From Accumulibacter sp. (GTDB taxonomy: Bacteria > Pseudomonadota > Gammaproteobacteria > Burkholderiales > Rhodocyclaceae): DNA of 64,000 nt. The stretch is from positions 2,480,001 through 2,544,000 of the forward strand of contig NZ_JAZKUG010000001.1 in assembly GCF_036625195.1 (NCBI RefSeq), given 5' to 3'. Shown piece after piece: positions 17,176 to 25,483 of the stretch. The position numbers and the translations under genes were made by a program. Within the stretch, counting starts at the first letter, position 1, and each line of letters opens with the position of its first letter. The notes beneath the pieces were generated by a model. That model saw only the letters and a program-made list of their open reading frames with translations. It was not told where the DNA came from and did not search any database.

Positions 17176-18510
17176 ATGAACCGCGAACGCCTGACACCCG
17201 ACCGCATCCGCCGCTTGACCCTGCCCGAGGGCGCCGGGCAATCCTTCACTTGGGACACCGACGCGCCGCGGCTGGCCGTTCGTGTGACCGCTGGCGCCAA
17301 GTCGTTCATCTTTGAATCCAAGCTGAACCGGCAGACGGTCCGCGTGACCATCGGCGACGTTCGGGCATGGACACTCTCGGCAGCCCGCGACGAAGCGCGC
17401 CGGCTGCAAACGATGATCGACCAAGGGATGGACCCGCGCCAAGAGAAGCGCGACCGCATCGCCGCCGCCGCTGCCAAGATTGCCGAGGAGGAAGCGAAGA
17501 AGGTCGAGTTGGAGCGCATCGCTACGCCAGCAATGGAAGCATGGCAAAAGTACATCGAAGCGCGCCGCGCGAACTGGAGCGCCAGACACCTTCTTGAACA
17601 CGAAACCGTCGTCAAGGAAGGTGGCGAACTGCGCACCCAAGGCCGCCGGCCCGGCGAGAGTGACAAGACGTTGCCGGGCATCCTGCGCCCGCTGCTGGCA
17701 CTTCCTCTGGAGCAGATTGACGCTGATTGCGTCCGCGCATGGCTCAAGGACGAGGCGACGCACCGCCCGACCTATGCCCGCCTTTCCTTCGCTCTGCTGC
17801 GCGCCTTCCTCAACTGGTGCAGCGACCGCCCCGAGTACCGCGACCAAGTCCGCGCCGACGCCTGCATCACGCGCATGGCAAAGGACGAATTGCCGAAGAA
17901 GATTGCCAAGGACGACTGCCTGCAACGCGAGCAGTTGCCGGCATGGTTCGCCGCCGTCCGCCGGATCGGGAATCCGATCATCGCTGCCTATCTCCAGACC
18001 GCGCTGCTGACTGGCGCCCGCCGCGAAGAGGTGGCCGGTATCCGCTGGGAAGACGTGGACTTTCAGTGGCGGTCCATGACCATCAAGGACAAGGTCGACG
18101 GCGAGCGCACGATCCCGCTGACGCCCTACGTCGCGTCGCTGCTGGCCGCACTACCTCGTCGCAATGAATGGGTGTTCAGCAGCGTCACAGCGGCATCTGG
18201 AAGGCTTCAGGAGCCGCGCATTCAGCACAACAAGGCAGTGACCACTGCCGGCCTGCCTGCACTCTCGATCCACGGTCTGCGCCGATCCTTCGGCACGCTG
18301 GCGGAATGGGTAGAGTGTCCTGCCGGCGTATCCGCGCAGATCATGGGCCACAAACCGAGCGCGACCGCCGAGAAGCATTACCGCGTGCGTCCGCTCGACT
18401 TGCTGCGCATGTGGCACACCAAGATTGAGGGCTGGATTCTGGAACAAGCAGGGATCGGGCAGCCCACGGACGACGCGCGGCCCGGATTCCGCGTGGTCAA
18501 CGCCGCCTGA
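17176..18510 (+). CDS. int: tyrosine-type site-specific integrase
   Basis: The 444-residue recombinase of the DUF4102/P4-integrase type would integrate and excise the island at the tRNA-Ala 3' end. Catalytic residues are visible: R282 in LLTGARREEV, H366-x-x-R369 in HGLRRSF, and the nucleophile Y402 in EKHYRVRP. The N-terminal part (FTWDTDAPRLAVRVTAGAKSF) is the arm-binding domain, followed by a Lys/Glu-rich helix and a SAM-like domain. The ATG at 17176 is preceded by GGAG. The gene reads inward from the left end, next to the att repeat. It seems intact, so mobility is possible. Confidence 0.95.
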   Translation: MNRERLTPDRIRRLTLPEGAGQSFTWDTDAPRLAVRVTAGAKSFIFESKLNRQTVRVTIGDVRAWTLSAARDEARRLQTMIDQGMDPRQEKRDRIAAAAAKIAEEEAKKVELERIATPAMEAWQKYIEARRANWSARHLLEHETVVKEGGELRTQGRRPGESDKTLPGILRPLLALPLEQIDADCVRAWLKDEATHRPTYARLSFALLRAFLNWCSDRPEYRDQVRADACITRMAKDELPKKIAKDDCLQREQLPAWFAAVRRIGNPIIAAYLQTALLTGARREEVAGIRWEDVDFQWRSMTIKDKVDGERTIPLTPYVASLLAALPRRNEWVFSSVTAASGRLQEPRIQHNKAVTTAGLPALSIHGLRRSFGTLAEWVECPAGVSAQIMGHKPSATAEKHYRVRPLDLLRMWHTKIEGWILEQAGIGQPTDDARPGFRVVNAA

Positions 18511-18543
18511 CGGTACATCAGAAAATAGCAGAAAGGCTATACT

Positions 18544-18867
18544 ATGAGCCAATGGACGGTCAAGGTGTGCGCGCTGGCGGAACCTGAACTGCTGGCCCTG
18601 CCTGCCGACCTGCGCGCCCGCTTCCTGCACGTTGCCGAACTGCTGGAAGCTTTCGGGCCGCAAGAAGTGGGAATGCCGCATGTCCGGCCCGTGGAGGGCA
18701 AGCTGTGGGAAATGCGGATGCGGGGGCGTGATGGCATCGCCCGTGCCTTGTATGCCGCCGTTCATGGACGCACGCTGGTGGTGCTGCATGTCTTCGTGAA
18801 GAAGACTCAGGCCACGCCACGCGCAGCGATAGAGACGGCCAAGAAGCGATTGGAGGCTTTGACGTGA
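18544..18867 (+). CDS. higB: HigB/RelE-type toxin
   Basis: The 107-residue product resembles phage-derived Gp49-like/HigB toxins of the RelE superfamily, which cut mRNA at the ribosome. Supporting motifs are the helical LPADLRARFLHVAELLEAFG, the strand VRPVEGKLWEMRMRGRDGIAR and the C-terminal LVVLHVFVKKTQATPR. It precedes an Xre-type antitoxin with a 4-nt GTGA overlap, toxin first, which is the HigBA order. Next to the integrase it probably stabilises the island. Confidence 0.88.
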   Translation: MSQWTVKVCALAEPELLALPADLRARFLHVAELLEAFGPQEVGMPHVRPVEGKLWEMRMRGRDGIARALYAAVHGRTLVVLHVFVKKTQATPRAAIETAKKRLEALT

Positions 18868-19148
18868 AGACTTTGAGGACCATCAAGCCGGAGATGCTGG
18901 GCGACGCCGCGACCCGCGCCGAATACGACGCAATGGCGGGTGAGTACGCCATCGCCCGCGAATTCATTGCCGCTCGCGCCCGTGCCGGCCTGTCGCAAAC
19001 CGAGGTAGCCCAACGCATGGGAACCACGCAAAGCGCTGTTGCAAGAATCGAGAGCGGCAAGCGCTTTCCGTCCATGCGCACCGTCGAGAGATTCGCGCAA
19101 GCGGTGGGGGGGCGTGTGGTCCTGCGGATCGAGGGCCAAGTCGCATGA
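18864..19148 (+). CDS. higA: HigA-type antitoxin (Xre-family helix-turn-helix)
   Basis: The 94-residue protein has a helix-turn-helix at about residues 38-75 (ARARAGLSQTEVAQRMGTTQ followed by SAVARIESG), typical of Xre/HigA antitoxins. It should neutralise the upstream toxin and repress their shared promoter. It begins with GTG inside the stop of the toxin gene (GTGA), so the pair is translationally coupled. No partner other than the toxin is near; a Tn5-like IS follows 136 bp later. Confidence 0.9.
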   Translation: MKTLRTIKPEMLGDAATRAEYDAMAGEYAIAREFIAARARAGLSQTEVAQRMGTTQSAVARIESGKRFPSMRTVERFAQAVGGRVVLRIEGQVA

Positions 19149-19533
19149 CCTGGTTTCGCCGAGGGAAGCAGCGGATGCCTGCATCCCGCTGGAGCCCCGT
19201 TTGTGAGAGCGACGCCTTGTTTTCGCTGACCATGCGGAATTGCGAATGAAAGAGCGCCGCATCGGACGCCGGCCTGGCCTAGCCCTGCCCTTTACCCGAA
19301 AAATTAGGACTGGACTTTCTTGATCGAACCGATTATGGTTCGGTATGAATGAGCAAAACCAAGTCAAGCGAGCGCTGAGACAGCAAGCCTCGATTGAGGT
19401 TATCCGGGAGCTGTTGGCGGGCAAGGAGCATCGAAGTCTATCCTCGGTTGCCGAGTCGATTTGTCAGCACTTCGGCTTGCGTGATGCCCGCGGGCGTAGC
19501 CAGATCGCAGGCTGCGTCAAGGCGCTGCGTGAG

Positions 19534-20913
19534 CAATCCTCACAAGTTAGCATATCAGCATATTGCGCGGCAGGCCTTGTGTCGGCTGCGCTCCTGCGGC
19601 AAAATAGAGCTGTAACCAATTGTTTATAAAGGAGAATCGCATGACGGCCTGAATATGCCAACATACTTGGTAAGCTCTCCAAGTATCTGTTTTCTCAAGA
19701 GTTGCTCCAAGTGGCTCGCCTCGACCCCAAACACTTCACCCGCTGCCGTACCCTCACCCTGCCAACCGTCCTCAGTTTTCTGCTCTCCAGCGTCCACGCC
19801 GCCGTCCAGTCGGAACTCGATCAGTTCTTCGCCAACCTGCGCAATCGCGCCGACTCGGTCCGTGAGGTCACCGCTCAAGCCTTCTACCAGGCACGTTACA
19901 AGATCAACGCGCTGGTGTTCGGCGAGGTCAATCAGCACCTGATGGGACTGGTGGAGGAACACTTGCCGATCCCGCGCTGGAGAGGCTTTCGGGTGGTCGC
20001 TGTGGATGGCAGCGCGGTTCGCCTGACGATGATGAAGGACAACGTCCGGTCGATCGTCACAGGCATGGCTTTCGGCCTCTACCTGCCGGGGATCGAGCTG
20101 TTCCTGAACTTCCGCCTGCATGAGCCTTTGTCCGATGAGCGTCAGATGTTCTTCGAGGCGATCGATTGTCTGCGCTCCGACGATGTGCTCGTGATGGACC
20201 GCGGCTTTCCATGTCGTTGGCTGGTGTCGGCGCTGACGGCACGTCGCATCCCCTTCTGCATCCGCTGCGATTTGTCTCAAGGATTCAAAGTGGTACGCGA
20301 GTTCCTGCAGTCCGGTCGAAGCGAGCAGGTCGTCGTCTTGCGCGCGCCCAATGCCCGTGATGCCGAGGACTATGAATGCCCGGCCACGCCGACCACGGTT
20401 CGCTTGGTGCGGGTGACGACACCGAACGGACGGGTGCATGTGGTGATGACCTCGCTCCTCGATCCAGTGACCTTTCCCGCCGCCGCGTTTGCCGAGCTGT
20501 ACCACGGCCGCTGGCGAATCGAAGAGGCGTTCAAACGGATCAAGCACCGGCTGCAACTGGAACATACCTCCGGCTTGTCCTGGCATGCGGCGCGCCAGGA
20601 TTTCGGCGCCAAGGCGGTCTTCGACAACCTCAACGCACTGGCCGCCTATGTCGCGACCCACACCCTTCTCGACCCCGGTTCGTCCTACAAGATCAACCGC
20701 ACCTTGGAAATCGACAAGATCAAGCGACAGATCGGTCGTTGGCTCCTGGCTGCAACCGCCACCACTCGCCGCCTCAAGCCCATCCTCGAGGAAATCGCCC
20801 TGAACCTCCAGAAGTTCGTCCCCAATCGCTCCCAACCGCGAAAACCGCAGCCGAAACCGCACCTGTCGCACGCCTATAAGTGATTATGCCTATATGCTAA
20901 CTTGTGAGGATTG
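19534..20913 (+). mobile_element. IS4-family insertion sequence, copy A (1380 bp)
   Basis: The ends are perfect inverted repeats starting CAATCCTCACAAGTTAGCAT. A 10-bp target duplication, GCTGCGTGAG, lies at 19524-19533 and 20914-20923. It sits inside the Tn5-like transposase gene. Copy B at 23812-25191 has the same length, the same ends and the same encoded protein, so the two moved recently. Both are in the same orientation, so the pair could act as a composite transposon or delete the 2.9 kb between them by recombination. Confidence 0.95.
19702..20883 (+). CDS. IS4-family transposase (copy A)
   Basis: The DDE transposase shows FRVVAVDGSAVRL (first Asp), DVLVMDRGFPCRWLV (second Asp) and the YREK-like ELYHGRWRIEEAFKRIKHRL (Glu). 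The 393-residue frame shown begins at TTG. Coding similarity appears to extend upstream to about 19648 (PEYANILGKLSKYLFSQE) without an in-frame ATG. The only ATG with a strong ribosome-binding site (AGGAG, then ATG at 19641) reads M-T-A-stop, and the transposase frame is +1 to it. Either a TTG start or a +1 shift at that stop is needed. Copy B is identical here. Confidence 0.9.
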   Translation: MLQVARLDPKHFTRCRTLTLPTVLSFLLSSVHAAVQSELDQFFANLRNRADSVREVTAQAFYQARYKINALVFGEVNQHLMGLVEEHLPIPRWRGFRVVAVDGSAVRLTMMKDNVRSIVTGMAFGLYLPGIELFLNFRLHEPLSDERQMFFEAIDCLRSDDVLVMDRGFPCRWLVSALTARRIPFCIRCDLSQGFKVVREFLQSGRSEQVVVLRAPNARDAEDYECPATPTTVRLVRVTTPNGRVHVVMTSLLDPVTFPAAAFAELYHGRWRIEEAFKRIKHRLQLEHTSGLSWHAARQDFGAKAVFDNLNALAAYVATHTLLDPGSSYKINRTLEIDKIKRQIGRWLLAATATTRRLKPILEEIALNLQKFVPNRSQPRKPQPKPHLSHAYK

Positions 20914-23811
20914 GCTGCGTGAGTTGGAGGGGGCGGGGCACTTCGTTCTGCCGGCGCCGATGCGCAAGCGCCGTACGGCAGCAGGGCCGCGGCGTCTGGG
21001 TCAACCCGTTGATGGGGCGATGGACGTGCCGACGGTGCTCGCAGAGCTTCGTGGGCTGAGGCTGGTCCTCGTTGAGACTCTCGAGCTGATGCGGGTGTGG
21101 AACGAGTTGATGCTGTGCGAGCATCCGCAGGGGGCTGGGCCTTTGGTGGGGGCGCAGATGCGCTACCTGATTGGCTCTGAGCATGGCTGGCTGGGCGGCT
21201 TTGGTTTCGGGGCGTCGGCGCTGCATCTGGCCGACCGAGAGCGATGGATCGGCTGGAACGATCATGCCCGGCGCCAGCACCTGCACGGGGTGATTGGCAT
21301 GAGCCGCTTTCTCATCCGCCACTCGGTGCACTGCCCGAATCTGGCCTCGCACGTGCTGGGGATGGTTTTGCGGCGCGTGGGTGCGGATTACGAGGCCCAG
21401 TACGGCTATCGCCCTTGGCTGGTGGAGAGCTTTGTGGACACGCAACACTTCATCGGCACCAGCTACCGGGCAGCGAACTGGCTGGAGATTGGCCAGACCA
21501 AAGGGCGTGGCCGACAGGATCGCTTCAACGAGAACGCGAAGACGGTCAAGGCCATCTACGTCTATGAACTGGAGCCCGATGTACGCGCCCGCCTGGCAGC
21601 CATTGCCGAACCGCTCCAAGTGACTGCGCTGCAGATCAGCGAAGGTCTGGAGGGGGACGAGTGGGCGGGCCATGAGTTTGCCGGAGCGAATTTGGGGGAC
21701 CGGCGCAGCAACAGGCGGCTGGCCGACTTTGCCCGCACGATGGGCGAGATGCCGGGGCGCGCGTTCTGCGGTGCCGCGCAAGGAGACAAGCCGGCGATCA
21801 AGTCGTACTACCGGCTGATCGAGCAAGCCGATGACTCGCTGGTCACCATGCAGGCGATCCTGGCCCCTCACCAACGGCGCACGGTGCAGCGGATGAAGGC
21901 GCAGTCGACGGTACTCTGCGTTCAGGACGGGACCGAGCTGAACTATTCTGGTCTGGTCCAGTGTGCCGGGCTGGGCGTCATCGGCAGCAACCAGACGGGT
22001 GCCCAGAGTGGCGGACTGCACCTGCATTCGACGCTGGTGCTGACGACCCAGGGCCTGCCGCTGGGGGTCCTGAGGGCACACTGTGTGGCACCGACGCACC
22101 GGGCAAAGGAGGACCTGCGCCCGGCGTCGGCCATACCGATCGAAGAGAAGAAGACCTTCACTTGGATCGAGGGTCTTCGCCAATGCAACGATCTGGTCCC
22201 CGCGCTGCCCGACACGCGCCAGGTCTGCGTGATGGATCGCGAGGCGGATTTCTTCGAACTGTTTGACGAGCCACGCCAAAGCGGCCGCGTCGAACTGTTG
22301 GTTCGCGCCAAACATGACCGCGCCACCCGCGAGGCACTCAACCTCTTCGAACTCGTCAGACAAAGCCCCGTGCGACGCCAGCTTCGCATCAACGTGCCGC
22401 GACAAAGCGCTCGGACCAAGAAAAGCAAACAGAAGGCACGCGACGGGCACGCACAACGTACCGCGCACGTCAATTTGCGCTACCGCGAAGTCGAACTCCG
22501 CCGGCCGTCGAAATACCCGGCCCGGAAGGCCCTCAGGCTCTGGGTGGTGCATGTCCAGGAACCCTCGCCGCCAGCCGACGCCGAACCGCTCGAGTGGTTC
22601 CTGATCACCACCTGCGAGATCACCACACCAGAACAAGCCCAGGAGTGCCTGCGGTGGTACTGCCTGCGCTGGCGCATCGAAGACTGGCATCGCGTATTGA
22701 AGAGCGGCTGTCGCATCGAGGCGCTGCAACACAAGACCGCTGAGCGACTCAAACGGGCCATCGCCATCAATCTCGTCATCGCTTGGCGCATCATGCTCAT
22801 GACGCTCCTGGGCAGACAGTGCCCCGATCTTCCCGCCGAGGTCTTGTTCTCCGACGCCGAGATCGAAGTGCTGCAGGCCTACGCAAAAAAAAACAAATCC
22901 CCAAGCCCACTCGGCTCGGCGACGCCGTTCGTCTCGTAGCCCAACTCGGCGGATACATTGGCCGCGCCAAAGACCCCTCTCCAGGGCATCAAATCATGTG
23001 GCACGGCTATTCGGTCCTGCAATCGCTGCGCGAAGGGCTCTCGCTCCGGCTCTGGACTTCGGATGACAACAAGACTTGCGGGTAAAGGGCAGGCCTAGCC
23101 GTGGCATGGAAGGAAGACCACGCCACCTGACCGCATCACTGACGCCTGACGGTTTGCAGGCAACGAGCAGCAATGCCGCGCCTAGATCGGCCAATCGAAA
23201 ACCGGGCACCTTCACCCGGCTGGCGCGGCACTCCCAGACGAAGGAGCGCTGAGAAGGAGCGCCAACATGAACGTCGTGGTTCTCATCAATGGCCGCGATG
23301 CCATTCCGGTTCGGGCGCTTCCGTTCGTGGTGCCGAGCAACATGTCCCCCGATGTGATTGTCACTCTCATGGGTCGTGCCGATGAATGCGGGCGGTTCGA
23401 CGAACTATTCGCCTACCAACTACCGCCCCATGGTTGTCCGGTGCGGGTCCAGCCGAGCGAATGGAGCCGGATTGCATGCAAGATAATGGCTTTTCATGAC
23501 TGGATCAAAAAGGACGAGGAAAGCGGCGCCATAACCAAGAGCATTGGCTTGGAGAAATGGAAGGATGATTCGATTAGGCTGCTTCCAGCCGGCGTGTTCG
23601 TTTGGAAAGACGAATTCATCTCTGAACACCGCCGAGACTATATCCAAGGGCAGGTATCAGAAGATGAATACAAGCAAGGCGGATACGACCCAAACTTTGA
23701 GCCGCTGATTTACCCGGAGAGGCTTCAGCGCGTGGTCATGAAAGGTTTCAAGCATCTCCCATCTGCCGCAACACCCGACCAGACTTCCCCGATGCATGGG
23801 CGGGAGAGCCC

Positions 23812-25191
23812 CAATCCTCACAAGTTAGCATATCAGCATATTGCGCGGCAGGCCTTGTGTCGGCTGCGCTCCTGCGGCAAAATAGAGCTGTAACCAATTG
23901 TTTATAAAGGAGAATCGCATGACGGCCTGAATATGCCAACATACTTGGTAAGCTCTCCAAGTATCTGTTTTCTCAAGAGTTGCTCCAAGTGGCTCGCCTC
24001 GACCCCAAACACTTCACCCGCTGCCGTACCCTCACCCTGCCAACCGTCCTCAGTTTTCTGCTCTCCAGCGTCCACGCCGCCGTCCAGTCGGAACTCGATC
24101 AGTTCTTCGCCAACCTGCGCAATCGCGCCGACTCGGTCCGTGAGGTCACCGCTCAAGCCTTCTACCAGGCACGTTACAAGATCAACGCGCTGGTGTTCGG
24201 CGAGGTCAATCAGCACCTGATGGGACTGGTGGAGGAACACTTGCCGATCCCGCGCTGGAGAGGCTTTCGGGTGGTCGCTGTGGATGGCAGCGCGGTTCGC
24301 CTGACGATGATGAAGGACAACGTCCGGTCGATCGTCACAGGCATGGCTTTCGGCCTCTACCTGCCGGGGATCGAGCTGTTCCTGAACTTCCGCCTGCATG
24401 AGCCTTTGTCCGATGAGCGTCAGATGTTCTTCGAGGCGATCGATTGTCTGCGCTCCGACGATGTGCTCGTGATGGACCGCGGCTTTCCATGTCGTTGGCT
24501 GGTGTCGGCGCTGACGGCACGTCGCATCCCCTTCTGCATCCGCTGCGATTTGTCTCAAGGATTCAAAGTGGTACGCGAGTTCCTGCAGTCCGGTCGAAGC
24601 GAGCAGGTCGTCGTCTTGCGCGCGCCCAATGCCCGTGATGCCGAGGACTATGAATGCCCGGCCACGCCGACCACGGTTCGCTTGGTGCGGGTGACGACAC
24701 CGAACGGACGGGTGCATGTGGTGATGACCTCGCTCCTCGATCCAGTGACCTTTCCCGCCGCCGCGTTTGCCGAGCTGTACCACGGCCGCTGGCGAATCGA
24801 AGAGGCGTTCAAACGGATCAAGCACCGGCTGCAACTGGAACATACCTCCGGCTTGTCCTGGCATGCGGCGCGCCAGGATTTCGGCGCCAAGGCGGTCTTC
24901 GACAACCTCAACGCACTGGCCGCCTATGTCGCGACCCACACCCTTCTCGACCCCGGTTCGTCCTACAAGATCAACCGCACCTTGGAAATCGACAAGATCA
25001 AGCGACAGATCGGTCGTTGGCTCCTGGCTGCAACCGCCACCACTCGCCGCCTCAAGCCCATCCTCGAGGAAATCGCCCTGAACCTCCAGAAGTTCGTCCC
25101 CAATCGCTCCCAACCGCGAAAACCGCAGCCGAAACCGCACCTGTCGCACGCCTATAAGTGATTATGCCTATATGCTAACTTGTGAGGATTG
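23812..25191 (+). mobile_element. IS4-family insertion sequence, copy B (1380 bp)
   Basis: Same element as copy A, with the same inverted ends (CAATCCTCACAAGTTAGCAT) and a different 10-bp target duplication, GGGAGAGCCC, at 23802-23811 and 25192-25201. The different duplications show two independent transposition events rather than duplication of a larger segment. It interrupts a hypothetical gene. Confidence 0.95.
23980..25161 (+). CDS. IS4-family transposase (copy B)
   Basis: The translated product is the same 393 residues as copy A, with the same three acidic motifs (VAVDGSAVRL, VMDRGFPCRW, YHGRWRIEEAFKRIK). The same M-T-A-stop mini-frame with AGGAG precedes it (ATG at 23919), so the unusual start is a property of the element and not a sequencing slip in one copy. 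No lesion is visible, and it is likely active. Confidence 0.9.
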   Translation: MLQVARLDPKHFTRCRTLTLPTVLSFLLSSVHAAVQSELDQFFANLRNRADSVREVTAQAFYQARYKINALVFGEVNQHLMGLVEEHLPIPRWRGFRVVAVDGSAVRLTMMKDNVRSIVTGMAFGLYLPGIELFLNFRLHEPLSDERQMFFEAIDCLRSDDVLVMDRGFPCRWLVSALTARRIPFCIRCDLSQGFKVVREFLQSGRSEQVVVLRAPNARDAEDYECPATPTTVRLVRVTTPNGRVHVVMTSLLDPVTFPAAAFAELYHGRWRIEEAFKRIKHRLQLEHTSGLSWHAARQDFGAKAVFDNLNALAAYVATHTLLDPGSSYKINRTLEIDKIKRQIGRWLLAATATTRRLKPILEEIALNLQKFVPNRSQPRKPQPKPHLSHAYK

Positions 25192-25389
25192 GGGAGAGCC
25201 CGGGTTCAGTATCGAGCACGTCTGCAACCGACCTACCTCAATCGGTAATCAACGCGATCGCCGTTGGTTACAGCGACCTGCTGACACTTTGCAGCGTCGA
25301 CGATGAAGATTGTTAGTGGCTGCGAAGAACCGCGGATATCTGGCGCGCAAAGATGGCGAAGAATGGTTGACTGTTGAGGTCGACATAAA

Positions 25390-25410
25390 AAGGGGCCGCT
25401 GAGGCCCCTT
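25390..25410 (-). terminator. rho-independent terminator reading leftward
   Basis: An 8-bp perfect stem (AAGGGGCC / GGCCCCTT, loop of 5) is followed on the minus strand by TTTTTATG. In the plus direction there is no T run. No intact minus-strand gene ends here. It may be a leftover of a gene disrupted by the IS1634-type element, or it may act on both strands after the split hypothetical gene. Confidence 0.6.
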
Positions 25411-25483
25411 GAAGTCTGAGCGACCGGCGATGTTCAGAATGGGGGTTCGTCAGGCCAGTCGTCGGCTGTGCTGTGGTTACCGC

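Larger units (their letters stand above)
19345..22939 (+). pseudogene. DUF4338-Tn5-like transposase, interrupted by an IS and frameshifted near the end
   Basis: The 5' part (19345-19533, 63 codons) joins in frame to 20924-22939 once the nested IS4 copy and its duplicated target are removed, giving about 734 residues. Residues of roughly 70-300 resemble DUF4338, the domain of Druantia DruA (LIGSEHGWLGGFGFGASAL, HSVHCPNLASHVLG, VESFVDTQHFIGTSYRAANW). The rest is an IS4/Tn5-type DDE transposase: LGDRRSNRRL, VLCVQDGTELNYSG (first Asp), CVMDREADFFELF (second Asp), CLRWRIEDWHRVLKSGC (Glu). At a run of nine A near 22884 the frame changes by -1: conserved C-terminal sequence (LVAQLGGYIGRAKDPSPGHQ) continues to 23085 only in the other frame. 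The insertion inactivates it. Confidence 0.85.
19285..23092 (+). mobile_element. Tn5-like IS element carrying a DruA-like (DUF4338) domain transposase, split by an IS4 copy
   Basis: The terminal inverted repeats read CTGCCCTTTACCCG at 19285 and, as reverse complement, at the right end 23092. An 8-bp target duplication, GCCTAGCC, flanks the element (19277-19284 and 23093-23100). Without the inserted 1380-bp IS and its 10-bp duplication the element would be about 2418 bp. It carries one long transposase gene. The flanking duplication shows that it inserted as a unit into the island. Confidence 0.85.
23267..25316 (+). pseudogene. hypothetical protein gene interrupted by IS4 copy B
   Basis: A gene starting at ATG 23267 (GGAG about 10 nt upstream) runs to the insertion point at 23811. 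When the 1380-bp IS and the 10-bp duplication are removed, it continues in frame from 25202 to a TAG at 25314-25316, giving about 220 residues. The restored end reads SVINAIAVGYSDLLTLCSVDD. The product starts MNVVVLINGRDAIPVRALPF and has WSRIACKIMAFHDWIKKDEE in the middle; it looks soluble. I do not recognise a family. Before the insertion it was probably an island cargo gene between the Tn5-like element and the IS1634-type element. Confidence 0.7.

Noticed and set aside
20914..23811. Composite transposon formed by the two IS4 copies
   Set aside because: Each copy has its own different 10-bp target duplication, so they inserted separately; there is no sign that the segment moved as a unit.
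25316..25399. 27-codon frame starting GTG right after the split hypothetical gene (AAKNRGYLARKDGEEW)
   Set aside because: It reads like protein and overlaps the upstream stop, but it is too short and unlike anything I know; it may be a fragment.
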